From Delphinus delphis (Eukaryota; Chordata; Mammalia; Artiodactyla; Delphinidae), in contig NC_082689.1 of NCBI RefSeq assembly GCF_949987515.2, positions 105,438,957 to 105,502,956 on the forward strand: 64,000 nt of DNA. The letters run 5' to 3'. The notes beneath the pieces were generated by a model. The model ran no database searches. It had not been told where the DNA came from and worked only from the letters and a program-made list of their open reading frames with translations. Shown piece by piece: positions 23,716 through 36,109 of the stretch. A program made the translations under genes and the position numbers. The stretch's first letter is position 1. Every line of letters starts with the position of its first letter.

Positions 23716-25968
23716 AGTGAAGTAAGTTCACAACAAAATAAAATCATAAATGAAAATGAAATTTTATTTGGAAGGGTTAGTGGGCTAAATAAACAGAATT
23801 AATGCACCAAAAGAATGAGAAATAATGAAATCATTTGGAGAAGCTACAAAATCATGGCTTAAATGATTAAATAGGCAAAAGAAAAAAAATAGCATGCATA
23901 ATGAAGGAATAGGATGTGATATGAGAAAGAAAAGTTTAATTGGAAATGAATCAACTAGAACAATTACAAAATGAAAATTCAGCATTTGAATATATAAAAC
24001 ACATTAAATGGGATAACCACTGATTACACTCAGCTGAAGAAAGAATTCAAGAACTGACTGATTCAAAGAAATTATTGTAAGTAGCCAAAGAAATGGAAAT
24101 TATTAGAAAAGGTGTTAAGAGACATGAAGGATGGAATCAGAGCTCCAGAGGAGTGGTTAAGGACAATCAAATGAAACAAATGCAATATTAAAGAGTTCAA
24201 GCCTAGGGATAATTCAGAATTTAAGAAAGAGATAAATATCCAGATTAAAGATGTACACCATATCCCAGGCAAAATAAATTTAATGAACACCTAAACACAT
24301 CTCACTAAAATTGCAGAACACCATAGACAAAGACAAAATATTGAAACAAAATTGTCAGATTCCACATTCTAGTCTGACATGTAAAGACTTTGTAGGCATA
24401 AATCCCATACTCAAATAAGAAAAAAATCTGAAAAATTTAAAATCAACATCTCTTCTTAAATTTTTCAGAGAATTGAGGTAACAGTATAAACCACTACTCC
24501 CAAACCTGGAAAGACAGAACAGAGAATCACAGCTTTCTGGGGTCAGAACCTGCTGCTGGAACATAGTAAGAACACCTAAGTGGTAACTGACTAATTTCTG
24601 GAGATTAAGCATGGAGTTGGAAGGATAAAAGCTCCTGGGGGGCCAGCCTTAAGAGGATCGCCACACTGTCATGAATTTTACCTTTAGCAGCCCTACCAGG
24701 TTCTCAGGGTGAAGATCAGAGAAAAATTCCTTCCTGCTTCCAGGTGAAGGAGGGATAAAAAAAATTGAAGTACATACAGCACACTCTATTCTTACCAAAC
24801 GCCTGACTTCAAAGGAAACTATTTTCCCAAAGCCTAACTGACTTGGAAGAATGGATATACCCAACTCCAGTCCCTTCCACCTTTCCTGTCTCACCTTAGG
24901 ATGAAGGGAAGGGAATCTCAGAAGCATCTGTGAAAGTCACAGCCCAGGGACCCAGGCTCACTAAAAGATTTATACCAAATTACAGGAGTAGAAAACACTT
25001 ATCCTTCCACAACTTACCACCACATCAACAGGATTCCTGTATAATAATAACTAGGGATGAATTGCAAGGCTCAGACCTTATTTTAGAGAATCTGTAGACA
25101 TGCCCAAAGACAACAGAGGAGACAAAAAAAAGACACAAGTGAAAGTTTTAGCCTCTGACACAACAGCTACGGTAAACAGTTAATGCTGCCAGACTTCTAG
25201 CCAGATAAACATAAAATCTCATAGTAAGATCAATTTATCTCAGTTTATTTACTTGATATTTTATTTCTGGCTTGCAACAAAAACTTACAAGGCATAAAAA
25301 GGCAAAATATAGTCTGCCATTTACAAAAAAATAATAAAAGTTTGAAGAAACAGAACAAGTATCAGAATCAGATATGGCAGGAATTTTGGTTATCATACTG
25401 GATATTTAAAATAGTTCTGTTTCTTTTTTTCAGTAAAGTTACATGTACCTTTATTATATTAAGGAAGAACGCATCTGTTCCTAATGAGTTTTTTAAATCA
25501 AAAATAAATATCCTATGTTAACTAATGGCTTTCAGCAACTATGAAAATGCATGCTTTTTCTCCTTTGAGATATTATAATGATAAACTATATTAGTAGATT
25601 CCTAATACTAACCTGTCCTTGCATTCCTGAAACACAAGCTACGGGCTCTAATAGGGAAAGAGGGCAACATACAAGAATAGGTGGGTAACATAAGCAGATG
25701 GATAATGAAAACTCTAAGAATAGAAAGGAAATGCTAGAGATTAAAAAAAAAAGTAACCAAAAGAATGTCTTGAATGGGCTTCTCAGTATATTGAATGAGA
25801 ACAAGGAAAGAATTAGGGAGCTTGCAAATATGTCAGTAGAAATTTCTCAAACTGAAAAACAAATGTAAAGAAGAATAAAATAAATAGAAACAGAATACCC
25901 AGGAACAGTGAGACAACTACAGAGGTTGTAACAGACACATAGTGGGAATACAAGAATAAGATAGAACA

Positions 25969-26127
25969 GGGCTTCCCTGGTGGCGCAGTGGTTGAGAGTC
26001 TGCCTGCCGATGCAGGCTGGGCCTGTGAGCCATGGCCACTGAGCCTGCGTGTCCGGAGCCTGTGCTCTGCAATGGGAGAGGCCACAACAGTGAGAGGCCC
26101 GCGTACTGCAAAAAAAATAAAATAAAA
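25969..26127 (+). mobile_element. CHR-type SINE with an internal deletion of about 60 bp
   Basis: Head 'gggcttccctggtggcgcag' and 3' body are normal, but the sequence jumps at about 26016 from 'ccgatgcag' directly to 'gctgggcctg'. The promoter B-box region, the 'gatcccacatgccgcggag' stretch and their surroundings are lost. Target-site duplication aataagatagaaca at 25955-25968 and 26128-26141 (one mismatch). Confidence 0.9.
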
Positions 26128-26636
26128 AATAAGATAGAGCAAAGGGAACAGAGGAAATATTTGAAAGAAAAATGGCTGAGGATTTTCTAAATTAATGACA
26201 GACACCAAATAATATCCAAAAAGTTCAGAGAATACCAAGAGGATAAATACGTTTTAAAAATCTATGTTAGGCATGTCATGTTCAAACTGCAGAAAACCAA
26301 AGACAAAGAGAGAATCTAGAAAGAAGCCAGAGAAGAAAAAAACATTTTACATAGAACACCTTACTGAGGAACAAAGATGAAAATTACATCAGACTGTTCT
26401 TTAAAATCCATGCAAGCAAAAGGAAAGTGCAGAAAATATTTAACATGTTGAGAGAAAAACAGAACACCAACCTAGCATTTTTGTATCTAGCAAGTTATCC
26501 TCCAATGTGAAACAAAAATAAAGACATTCTCAGCCAAATACAAAATGAGGAAAGTTTTTACCAATAAACCTCTCTTGCAGGAAATGTTAAGAGAAGTTCT
26601 TCTCAGAGAAGTAAAATGATATATGTCAGAAATTTT

Positions 26637-26677
<41 letters not shown>
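26637..26677. repeat. Compound (TG)n(TA)n microsatellite
   Basis: About 6 TG units followed by about 13 TA units. Confidence 0.95.
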
Positions 26678-26679
<2 letters not shown>

Positions 26680-27097
26680 GAAGAACATTAGAGAAGAAAT
26701 AAAGGTAAAATAAAATCTTTAATTTTTCTCTTCTTTTTTTTAGTTTAATTTGTATTTTATATTATAGTTGATTTACAATGTTGTGGTATTTTTCCTAATC
26801 TTTATTAATCTAAAGGTAGGGTTTGTTCAAATAATAATAGCAACAACGCATTTGGTGATTATAGCTTGTGGATAAGTGAAGTGACTGACAGCAGTGTTGT
26901 AAAGGATGAGGGAAGGAATTGGGAATACCACGTTATATGGTACATGCTCTATCTGCAGAGTGGCGTAGTCTTATTTGAAACTGATTTTAGATTAGTTGTA
27001 AATGTGCACTGTAAAATCTAAGCCAACCACTAAATACATTTTTTAAAAGCAGAATACTCTATGTGGTAGGAAAGGGGAGAATACTGAATTATATAAA

Positions 27098-27860
27098 ATC
27101 ATCAGTGTGGGTTGTGTGCCAGCCCACTGCAGAGTAAGTATGGATCCCCACATAGATGTCTGTGTGACCTGAGGTGGCCCAGGCCTGGTGACAGCCCTCT
27201 AGTGGGCAGGTAAGCCCAAGTTCTAATAGGCTAGAAGGGGGATTCCAGAAAGACTCAGACCAGCATTCTCAGTAGACCAATCTCCCCCAAATGACTGCGA
27301 TCAGAATCTCTATTCTCAGGGGGAATCCAGTTTCCTCCTGTCCCTTCAGGAGGCTCTCCAAGACCAGCAGGTGGGTCTGACCAAGTCTCTTTTCAAATGA
27401 CTGCTGGTGCCCTGGGACTCAGAGTGTGGGAGATTTTGTGTGTGCCCTTTAAGAATGAAGTCTCTGTTTCCTATCGCCCTCCTGTTCTTCCATACACAAG
27501 CCCTGCTGGTCTTTAAGCCAGATGTTCTGGGGGCTCATCTTCTTGGTGCAGGACCCCCAGGGTGGGGAATCTGATGTGGAGCTTGGACAACTCATTCCTT
27601 GGGGAGGACTCTGAGATTGTAATATTCCTCCTATTTGTGGGTCGCCTACCTAGGAGTGTGGGTTCTGACTATACAGTGTCTCCACCCCTTTTACATGGCT
27701 CACTGTGGTTCCTTCCTTAAGTCTTTAGTTGTGAGAAATACTTTCTGCTCGTCTTCCGGTTCTTCACATAGATAGTTGTTCTGTAGCTAGTTATAACTTG
27801 GGTGTGTCTGTAGTAACACAGAGTCTTGCTACTCTGCCACTTATGTCAGCTCTCTCCAAA
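27098..27860 (-). mobile_element. L1M-type 5' UTR, reversed inside another L1
   Basis: A GC-richer block whose reverse complement shares ordered landmarks with the L1 5' UTRs at 17160 and 55940: a start near 'gtggcagagtagcaagactc', then 'gatgagcccccagaacatct' and 'cttaaagaccagcagggc'. The 5' terminus lies at about 27860 on the plus-strand map. No ORF. It sits between plus-strand L1/HAL1-like DNA on both sides. Confidence 0.55.
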
Positions 27861-28060
27861 ATTCTACATTTTATTAAAGTAGAGAAAATCTAAATAAAGG
27901 TATATTCTGACAAAACTCTGCAGGTTTACCACACATAGACCCTTTTTGAAACAATTATTAAAGGATATATTTCAATCAGGGGTAAATTAAACCCAGAAAG
28001 CAGAAGCAGGATGCAAGCTGTAATGTGTAAAGTATTAGCAACACTCTAAATCAAAACTTG
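27861..28060 (+). mobile_element. Probable continuation of the L1/HAL1-like relic
   Basis: A-rich sequence ('ggtatattctgacaaaactc', 'caattattaaaggatatatt') resembling old L1 ORF1-type DNA on the plus strand. Low certainty. Confidence 0.4.
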
Positions 28061-30362
28061 TAATGTCTTAAGCTTGTTTTATCAACATAATAGCAAAAGC
28101 CATTCTTTTTTGTCCTTTCAGAGTAACAAAACCAGGATTTAATTAGTTAAAAAATAACAACCCCAAATTTCATATGTCTAGAGTATGATAGACTTTAGAT
28201 ATGTGAATATACACACTCGACAAATTAGTTGTTAATTTCCTATATCATTAGCTACTACCAAGGTTATATTAAACTTCCATGCAGAGTAGAAATTATCCAG
28301 AGGATTTTATTTGAGTCATTTTATAAATACCAGCACTGAGTCCCATCTTGTGATAAATTCCAGCTGCTTTTGATTTAATCCAGAAAAGGAAGAAACGTTA
28401 AAGAGCAGAATATCACTCACATATGTGTGTTCCTTCGTTTATAGTGTCATATCACACCTACAACGTTTGTCCCTACTGGCTAAATGTGACAAACTAGTAA
28501 TGGTTCCCATTGTCTGGGCATATTAGCCATAGCAGACAAATTACTCAACTTGGGTCCAACAGGCAGCACAATGAGTCATTTTCTTTGGCACAGCAGACTT
28601 GTCAAGAATAAACAGAACAGAAGGCGGCCATACAAAGGCTTCTTCACAGATGTGTTTGCATGTGGGTTGAACAGCACATATTGAAAATACTTAATTATTA
28701 TCTAACACAGCAAATTAATTGCTCTGCAGCCATGAAGACACCTTGGAGGTGGAAAATGCCTGGAGGGCATAAGATCTTACGGAAAAACCCGAGCCAACTT
28801 TCAGGCTAACCCCAAAACATGGTTTTGCAATCCCCTTCAGCCCTTCCCTAATGAAGAGGCAGTCACAAGTACCCTTATAAATCTCCACTTTCTAGGGCTT
28901 ACTTCAAAATCATTTCTTGTCTGAAAATTGTCATATGCTCATGGGCCAGAGATTTGTTTTTAACCTAATTTATTTAAAGCCAATTTGGCCGCTATAAGCA
29001 TGTTACCAAGATTTATCTTCCTATTCTGAAAGATACAGTATATTATCTTGTAAAGCTCTGGGGAAAAATCAGAAACAAAACCACGAGGGAAAAAAGTAAG
29101 AAGAAAAAAAAAGAGCAAGGGTGTATTAAGAAGGTAGCCGTTTGGGAGCAAGTTTAGTTCTGGCTCCACACTCACTAAGGGTTCCCCGGCAATTTATTTA
29201 ATTTTTTTTCCTACTCAGTCTCCTTATGTGTCATGAATGAATTACATAGCTTCTTTAGCTATTTCACAGCATGGGTTGAGAGTCCAATATGTACTGTAAT
29301 AAAAAAAAAACTCTTTGAAAGTATGAATTATCATATGAATGTTGTCATCATTATACTTATTTTGCTAATGAATGTATCTTGGAAGTATTCAAGTTTTCCA
29401 GTGGTTTGGTGACAGCCATCATTTTTCATTATCTCATTTTACTGACTGCCTCCAAATCGCTTGCATAAGGGAACATGCACAAACACTCAACACAGAGGAA
29501 TGTACACACTAGGTTCACACATTTATCTCCCTGCTTGCTTACCTCTTGTCCTGGTTTGCTCTGTAGAGAAGGTTGGTGTTTAGAAGCCAGAAAGGTAGAG
29601 ATTTTCTGGAGAAAGCAAATGGGAAAAGATGAAATTGGAAGATAACTGAATAGAAAACAGAAGAAAAGTCCTAGGGAAGAAACATAAAAACTAATGCTAC
29701 CCAGTAAAGATTTTCATGCTCCTCTCCCCTCAAAATGAGCAAGCTCTTGTAGATCAGAAGCAATGATTCAAAAGCCAGGAAAAGTCTCCTATGCTAAATT
29801 GTTCTTGGCCTCAAAAAGTTCAGAAAAATGCAACTGTAGCAGATTTTAGCAAAAGATTTATGATGCTGACACAGGAGTGGGCAGTGGTGGACACAGAATT
29901 TCTGCATGGGTATAGGTTTGGGTGGAGGGGAAAATGTAGTTGTGCAGTAGGGCTTTGGGACTAGGAGTTGAAAGCATTTTTACTTAGAATTTTGCATAAG
30001 ATTTAGAAAATAGCTGTCTACATCAAGAAAAAAAGATGCATCTCAAAGATGGAGATGGTATGTGTGGGGAAAGGGGGGCTGGAGTGTGGAGAAGACATTG
30101 TCATAGATATAGTCAGGGCCCCAGAATCCCACAGAACAATATCCATATTTCCCTATAATTTGTGGGGTTTTGCTTCTGTGAAAATGATCAAAAAATACAA
30201 TTTGGGTGATACAAACAAACTTTATTGAACACTCCTTGAAGGGGACATTGTCCACATGGAGAACTGCAAGGTAAGGAAGAATGTGGGAAGATTTTATAGA
30301 GGAAAGAACAAGGAACACAAAAGAGAAAAATAGAAAACGAAAAAGGAACAAGGAAATAAGTA
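28061..30362. other. Unassigned, probably single-copy sequence
   Basis: No gene or repeat recognised across about 2.3 kb. Base composition is less A-skewed than in the L1 areas. 28200-28900 has mixed, non-repetitive texture and could hold a conserved non-coding element, but conservation cannot be judged here. No frame longer than about 120 codons. The 121-codon minus frame at 30043-30408 overlaps the edge of the Tigger element and has no domain. Confidence 0.4.
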
Positions 30363-30866
30363 CAGATCTTCCTAGACTCACCATGGAGTTATGTGCCAAT
30401 AAACCCACTGTAAGCTAAAAATATCCTAAGTCAAGTATGCATTTAATTCACTTAACCTATCAAACATCATAGCTTAGCCCAGCTTACCTTAAACATGCTC
30501 AGAACACTTAGATTAGGCTACAGTGGGGTAAAATTATCTAACACAAAGATTATTTTATGATAAAGTGTTGAATATCTCACATAATTTATTGGATACTGCA
30601 CTGAAAAAGAAAAACAGAATGCTTGTATGGATGCAGAATGGTTTTAAGTGTAGGGATTGAGTACCCTTGCAATCATACGGCTGACTGAGAGCATGGTTCA
30701 CTATCACTGCCCAGTGTCCTGAGACAGTGTTGTACCACATATCACTGGCCCAGAAAAAGATCACAGCTCAAGATGCGAAATATGGTTTCTACTGAATGCG
30801 TATTGCTTTCACAACATTATAAAGTAGGGAATCATAAGTTGAACCATCATAGGTCAGGAATGTCTG
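30363..30866. mobile_element. Non-autonomous Tigger-type (Tc1/mariner) DNA transposon
   Basis: The left end cagatcttcctagactcac and the reverse complement of the right end (cagacattcctgacctatg) form a decayed terminal inverted repeat. A TA precedes the left end at 30361-30362; the right flank is ca. The interior matches a well-known pogo-like MITE in mammals ('cttaacctatcaaacatcat', 'gctacagtggggtaaaatta', 'tactgaatgcgtattgcttt'). About 504 bp with no transposase frame, so it depended on a transposase in trans. Exact family not assigned. Confidence 0.72.
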
Positions 30867-32180
30867 CATAAAGTCCAGAGTTGTCTTGGTATATGGGGAT
30901 TGGTTGACTGGATATAGTGCATTTCTGGTCAAGCAGAGCATTTATTATTGAAGTATAATTGACTAATAATAGAAAATATTACTGTCATAATCTCTCAGGA
31001 AGACAGTTGTTGATTGCATGTTTTTCTTCTATATTTATTTTTCCATAATAAGGTAATTCTCTTAGACTTAATAATGAACATTCTAGGCCTCCTAGAATAC
31101 TCTTTGAGTCTAGAAATGGCCTATTTCAATATTTTGGGTGGTCTCACACTTTAAGAATTGCTAGATCTACAAAGAGAAATGAAGAATTTTTCTCTTTTGT
31201 TTTCCAGACATACCACCCTATCTGATTTCTTAGGTGCTTAGATGACATCCACTCAATGAATACATAGATAGACGAATGATTGATTAGTTATAGAATCTGT
31301 TCCCCAGGGTGAATTACACAACAAAGGAAACTGAACTATACAGGAACCATGATGAATGCCAGACATGACAAATATATCTTTTTTAATGGCTGATAAATCT
31401 TAAAATTTTCCACAGAAAAAAAGTGCAAAGATTTTAAAACATAGCAATAAAAATCCTTAAGAATGTAAATTTATAAGAAGATAAATGTTACCATAAAATT
31501 ATGTTTATTAATTCCATATTATTCTCTCATATTCACTAGAAATTCACACACTGCTACATATACACAAACACATTAGATTATGTCTGTGAAATGTAAAAGA
31601 GTAAATATCATTCCATAGCTTTCTGCTCATTTTTCTACAAAAGATACCCTGAATGAATATAAATAAAGGAACATTCCTCCATCTGCCAATTTGACCATTC
31701 ATGAAAAATAAAGAAAATTGAGTTTTATAGAACTAGTGCCACTGAATTTCTGTTGCATTTCCCATTTCAGTGAAAGGCTAACAGTCTTCTCAACCAGCCT
31801 CTCCATGAGCCATGATACTAATCTAAACACCTGCATTTTTCACACTTGTTAAACTATAGACCGAATTTTTTAAATAATTATTACTGAACAGAGAAAAGTT
31901 TATTTCCTATTTCAAAGCTAATAAGTTTTTAAAAGTTAAGGCATATAGATGCTGTCTTTTCAACTGTGCCTAAATTTGATGCTTACCCTGTATTTACCTA
32001 ATAAATAAGAGGTATTGATTTAGTAAATGAGCTCCTGGCCCCTGGACCATGGAAACAGTGGGTGGTAACGTGTGCAAACACCATTCTTGATACAGCCTCG
32101 GTTACACCACCAGGTGGGGCTTAATTGCAAATAAAGCATTCTGGATTTAGAAGCTCTAACTACCCCTAATAATACACACT
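30867..32180. other. Unassigned sequence
   Basis: AT-rich, no gene or clear repeat. About 30950-30985 may be a tiny L1 3' snippet ('attgaagtataattgac'). Confidence 0.35.
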
Positions 32181-32834
32181 AAAATTAAAAATAGAACTAC
32201 CATATGACCCAGCAATCCCACTCCTGGACATATACCAGGAAAAAAACATTATTCAAAAAGATACATGCACTTCTGTGTTCATTGCAGCACTATTTACAAT
32301 AGCCAAGACATGGAAGCAACCTAAGTGTCAATCAACAGAGGAATGGATAAAGAAGATGTGGTACTTATATACAATAGAATATTACTCAGCCATTAAAAAA
32401 AATGAAATAATGCCATTTGCAATGACATGGATGGACCTAGAGATTGTCATACTAAATGAAGTAAGTCAGACACAGAAAGACAAATATCATATAATATCAC
32501 TTATATGTAGAATCTAAAATAAAGGTACAAATGAACTTATTTACAAAACAGAAGTAGAGCCACGGTTGTAGAACACAAACATGGTTAAGAGGGTTAAGGG
32601 AGGGGGGATAAATTGGGAGATTTGGATTGACATATGCAAACTACTATATATAAAATAAATAACTAATAAGAACCTGCTGTATAGCACAGGGAAATATAAT
32701 CAATATTTTGTAATAATCTATAAGGGAAAAGAATCTGAAAAAAATATATATGTGTGTGTATAACTGAATCACTTTGCCATACACCTGAAACTAACAACAT
32801 TGTTAATCAAGGATACTGCAATAAAAATTTTTTT
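32181..32834 (+). mobile_element. 5'-truncated L1, 3' end
   Basis: Starts within the ORF2 C-terminal region ('aactaccatatgacccagca') and runs to the L1 3' terminus ('tgcaataaaaattt', about 32817). An 80-codon frame at 32275-32517 keeps the ORF2 C-terminal end (FTIAKTWKQPKCQS ... NEVSQTQKDKY). The 3' UTR is of the 'tagcacagggaaatataatc' type, unlike its neighbour. It abuts the next element tail to tail. Confidence 0.88.
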
Positions 32835-33401
32835 AACATCTTTATTAGAGTACAATTGCTTTACAGTGTTGTGTTAGTTTCTGCTGCATAACAAAGTGAA
32901 TCAGCTATACATATACATATATCCCCATATCCCTCCCTCTTGCGTCTCCCTCCCACCCTCCCTATCCCACCCCTCTAGGTGGTCACAAAGCACCGAGCTG
33001 ATCTCCCTGTGCTATGCAGCTGCTTCCCACTAGTTACCTATTTTACATTTGGTAGTGTATATAAGTCCATGCCACTTTCTCACTTCATCCCAGCTTACCC
33101 TTCCCCCTCTCTGTGTCCTCAGGTCCATCCTCTACGTCTGCATCTTTATTCCTGTCCTGCCCCTAGGTTCTTCAGAGCCACCCTTTTTCCTTATTTTAGA
33201 TTCCTTATATATGTGTTAGCATACGGTATTTCTTTTTCTCTTTCTGACTTACTTCACTCTGTATGACAGACTCTGGGTCCATCCACCTCACTACAAATAA
33301 CTCAAGTTCATTTCTTTTTATGGCTGAGCAATATTCCACTGTATATATGTGCCACATCTTCTTTAACCATTCATCTGTCGATGGACACTTAGGTTGCTTC
33401 C
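32835..33401 (-). mobile_element. 5'-truncated L1, 3' end, opposite orientation
   Basis: The minus strand gives the complete 3' UTR and the last part of ORF2. A 69-codon frame (33414 to 33205) reads the L1 C-terminus ([31 protein letters not shown]). The 3' UTR is the same type as at 15560-15954 ('gggtgggatagggag', 'gcagctgcatagcacaggga'). Truncated at about 33401. No convincing target-site duplication beyond a few A/T bases. Confidence 0.88.
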
Positions 33402-34000
33402 ATAAAATATTCAACTCAATTCACTGTTATTAATACCTACTATATGCCTAAACCATGCAGGTTCTGGAAATAAAGGAAGGTTACCACATGGCCCTGTGAA
33501 CTTTGCATTTACAGAAAAGTTGTGAACTTTAGAGGGAAACGTGTCTTCTATTGTTCTGTCCTTCACCACACATATAACATCTAAGTGTATAAATGGTCCT
33601 TGTCACATTCATGCAAAGTAATACATATGAACATATATTCATATATATGTATGTATAGATAGGTAGATGTAGATATAGACATATAGATATATTGATCTAG
33701 ATTAGTGGAAAGAGAGGGAGAGACAGCAGGAGCATCGGCCCTGAGTAGCCCCATCTGCTACTGTCAAATTCTGATGCCAATTTCACCTTCTCACCTGTTA
33801 TCATTCTCCAGGCCCCTGCTGCCCTCCAAACCTAGGCTTCCGATGAACTGAACAGCATACAGGCTTTGAAAGTGAGAAGCTTTCTATGCATTCCGGTTTG
33901 GGCACAGAATGGCTTTTAGTAGGAACAGGAAGCGGAGCAGAAGCAGTAGTTTTATTCATAATCATCTCTGCACTCTCTCTGCTTCTCTTAGATCACTGCT
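33402..34000. other. Unassigned sequence with an ATAT/ATAG-rich tract
   Basis: 33623-33700 is a low-complexity ATAT/GATA run. The rest is unassigned and has no open frame worth naming. Confidence 0.45.
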
Positions 34001-34013
34001 GCTATAATCTTTA

Positions 34014-34240
34014 TTTATTTTTTTTTTTAATTTTTTAAAATTTTTTTGCGGTACGCGGGCCTCTCACTATTGTGGCCTCTCCCATTGCAGAGCACAGGCT
34101 CCGGATGTGCAGGCTCAGCGGCCATGGCTCACGGGCCCAGCCACTCCGCGGCATGCGGGATGCTCCCGGACCGGGGCACGAACCCGCATCCCCTGCATCG
34201 GCAGGCGGACTCTCAACCACTACACCACCAGGGAAGCCCA
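34014..34240 (-). mobile_element. CHR-type tRNA-derived SINE
   Basis: Minus-strand full-length copy. Target-site duplication gctataatcttta (34001-34013) versus gctctaatcttta (34242-34254), one mismatch. The A-rich tail (T-rich on plus) is interrupted by A runs, so this copy is somewhat older. Confidence 0.93.
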
Positions 34241-34254
34241 TGCTCTAATCTTTA

Positions 34255-35005
34255 GATTAAGCTAAGATGTAGGTTTTATTTTTGCCAAATATGATTCTCA
34301 ACCAGAAGTCATTCAGCTTTCTCAAGCAAGCAACTGAAAACGCAAGGGTATATTTTTGGTTGGCCCAATGAGTGGGAAATTCTCCTGGCATTTGGTGAGC
34401 ACAGGCAGGGCTGTTAAACGCATTGGAGTGTGCCGTACAACAGAAAACTGCCCCATCCAGTATGTTGATGGTGTGCCCTTTGAAAACCCCTGAGGATTTG
34501 GGGAAAACCAGTCCACACAGAAGGACCAGCATCTATCAGACCTCTCTGAGGCTAAAACATCAAAACTGATGTATCCTGATATTCTCTAACTCCTGCCATA
34601 CAATAGACTTTCACAAAAGGCTTGTAGAATGAACAGGTGAATGAACGAATTTAGTTACTTTCCCTGACCCCTTCATAGTGCTAGGTGTCCCTACGTTGTC
34701 CTCTGCAGGTACCAGGTGCTTACCCTTAAATATAACTTTTTTTTTAGAAGTACACCCAGCTAGCTATAGCATTTTTTAAGGTGATACAAAGAGTCATGGA
34801 AGAAATATAAGTAAATACATAAATATATTTCACATCCAAGGAAGATCTATTAAGGAATGTATATACTTTGTACCTTACACTCAGAAATGTTTATCAAGTA
34901 CTAATTCTGAGACGGGCACATTTTATAACCGCCTGAGAATATCAATGATAAAACAGACACCATGTGAGATTGGTTTTTATGCATGTCGTTTGAATCCTGG
35001 ACTCC
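34255..35005. other. Unassigned sequence
   Basis: No gene recognised. About 34590-34655 ends with 'gaatgaacaggtgaatgaac', which may be the last bases of an L2 element. Frames of 64-91 codons here have no domain. Confidence 0.35.
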
Positions 35006-35009
35006 TTGA

Positions 35010-35170
35010 TGACCCAGAATTACTTCAAACACTGCTGGAGCTTCACCATACAACGAAATCTTCTCTAATTTCCCAGGTTCGATGTAGATGGCTCACCTCT
35101 GTGTGCTCACAGCATTGTGCGCACCCTCCTCTTACAAAATTTCATGTTAAACTGTTTTTAGCAGAACTTC
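35010..35170 (+). mobile_element. L2 3' end relic
   Basis: Resembles the non-coding 3' region of LINE-2: 'aaatcttctctaatttccca', 'cacctctgtgtgctcacagc', 'attgtgcgcaccctcctctt'. A 92-codon frame (34945-35223) runs across it but reads non-coding L2 sequence. Confidence 0.55.
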
Positions 35171-35529
35171 ATCACCAGATTACTGCATCCGGTAAAATCC
35201 ATCCTTCCATCTTGCTGTGCTAAACCAATCCTCAGACATTTCAAACAGTGGGAGCATGATGAGTTTTGCTTTTTTTTTTTCTTTTTTACCATATGCCAGG
35301 GACAAGGTGAGAGCTAGATTTGGCCCCAACTTGTGTGAGTGACTGCTACTGTGTTGAAGAAACCTTCACATTCATGAGGTCCATACATACGTAGTGTCCT
35401 GTGAATGAACTAGCCACACTGGATTTTGCTCAACAGATTTTACAAAACCTTCCCTAGCTTTGAAAGGAATAATTGATTTTGAAATTTCTGGATTAGTGGA
35501 CTTTCAAGCTTGCCAGCCCCATTTTCTGA
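35171..35529. other. Unassigned sequence
   Basis: No feature recognised. Confidence 0.35.
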
Positions 35530-35690
35530 TATTGTCTTTAGAGTGTAGAATTTAAAGTCTGACAGACTTGGGTATGAATTACAATTCTGATGTTGACTTT
35601 GTAATCTTGGACATACAGCACGATGAGTCCCTGCTTTTTATTTATAAAAATGAAAATAATGCTTTATCAATTGAACAAGGCTGGAGGGCG
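35530..35690 (+). mobile_element. MIR relic
   Basis: Plus-strand MIR order: 'gtctgacagacttgggtatg', 'tgttgactttgtaatcttgg', then a degenerate 'tgcttttt...aaaatgaaaataat' core. Confidence 0.6.
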
Positions 35691-35769
35691 TTCTCAGCTT
35701 TGAGTTGCAGTCAAGCCAAGACTTCACAGAAAAGATAAACTTGTGTATTAATCTCTGACATGTCCCTTT

Positions 35770-35870
35770 ACTCTTTTTTATTGAGATGAAATTGGTATGA
35801 ACGTTTTAAGTTTCAGATGTACAACATTATAATTTGACATCTATATACACTACAAAGTGCTACTTACGCT
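35770..35870 (-). mobile_element. Short L1 3'-end fragment
   Basis: The plus strand reads 'ttattgagatgaaattggta ... gtttcagatgtacaacatta', the reverse complement of an L1 3' terminus of the old type. About 100 bp. Confidence 0.5.
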
Positions 35871-36109
35871 TCAGACTGTGTTTGATTCATAGACATAACT
35901 GTGATGTCCCGTGAAACTCTAAAATACATATAATTAGAAAACTATATTAGTATTATATTTAGGCTATACTGTGGAATAACTATCTAGGAAGCAAATCTCT
36001 TTCTATAACTTTGCTTTTATGAAATAGTGTAATATCAGCTTTTGATACACCTTTAAAATACAAAATGGCCATAATTGGTTATTTTCCTGACCATTAAAAA
36101 GCACCTTTA

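Larger units (their letters stand above)
23720..27095 (+). mobile_element. Ancient L1M/HAL1-like relic, 5' and ORF1 region
   Basis: Plus-strand non-coding and ORF1-type sequence typical of old L1 or HAL1 elements. Landmarks are 'cagcccagggacccaggctc' (about 24940), 'tagccagataaacataaaat' (about 25199), 'agacaaagagagaatctaga' (about 26301) and 'agcatttttgtatctagcaa' (about 26474). All frames are broken. It is interrupted by a SINE (25969-26127), a TG/TA microsatellite (26637-26677) and a roughly 50-bp minus-strand L1 3' snippet (about 26740-26790). HAL1 versus L1M is not resolved. Confidence 0.6.

Noticed and set aside
34945..35223. 92-codon plus-strand frame
   Set aside because: It crosses the non-coding 3' end of an L2 element and has no domain.
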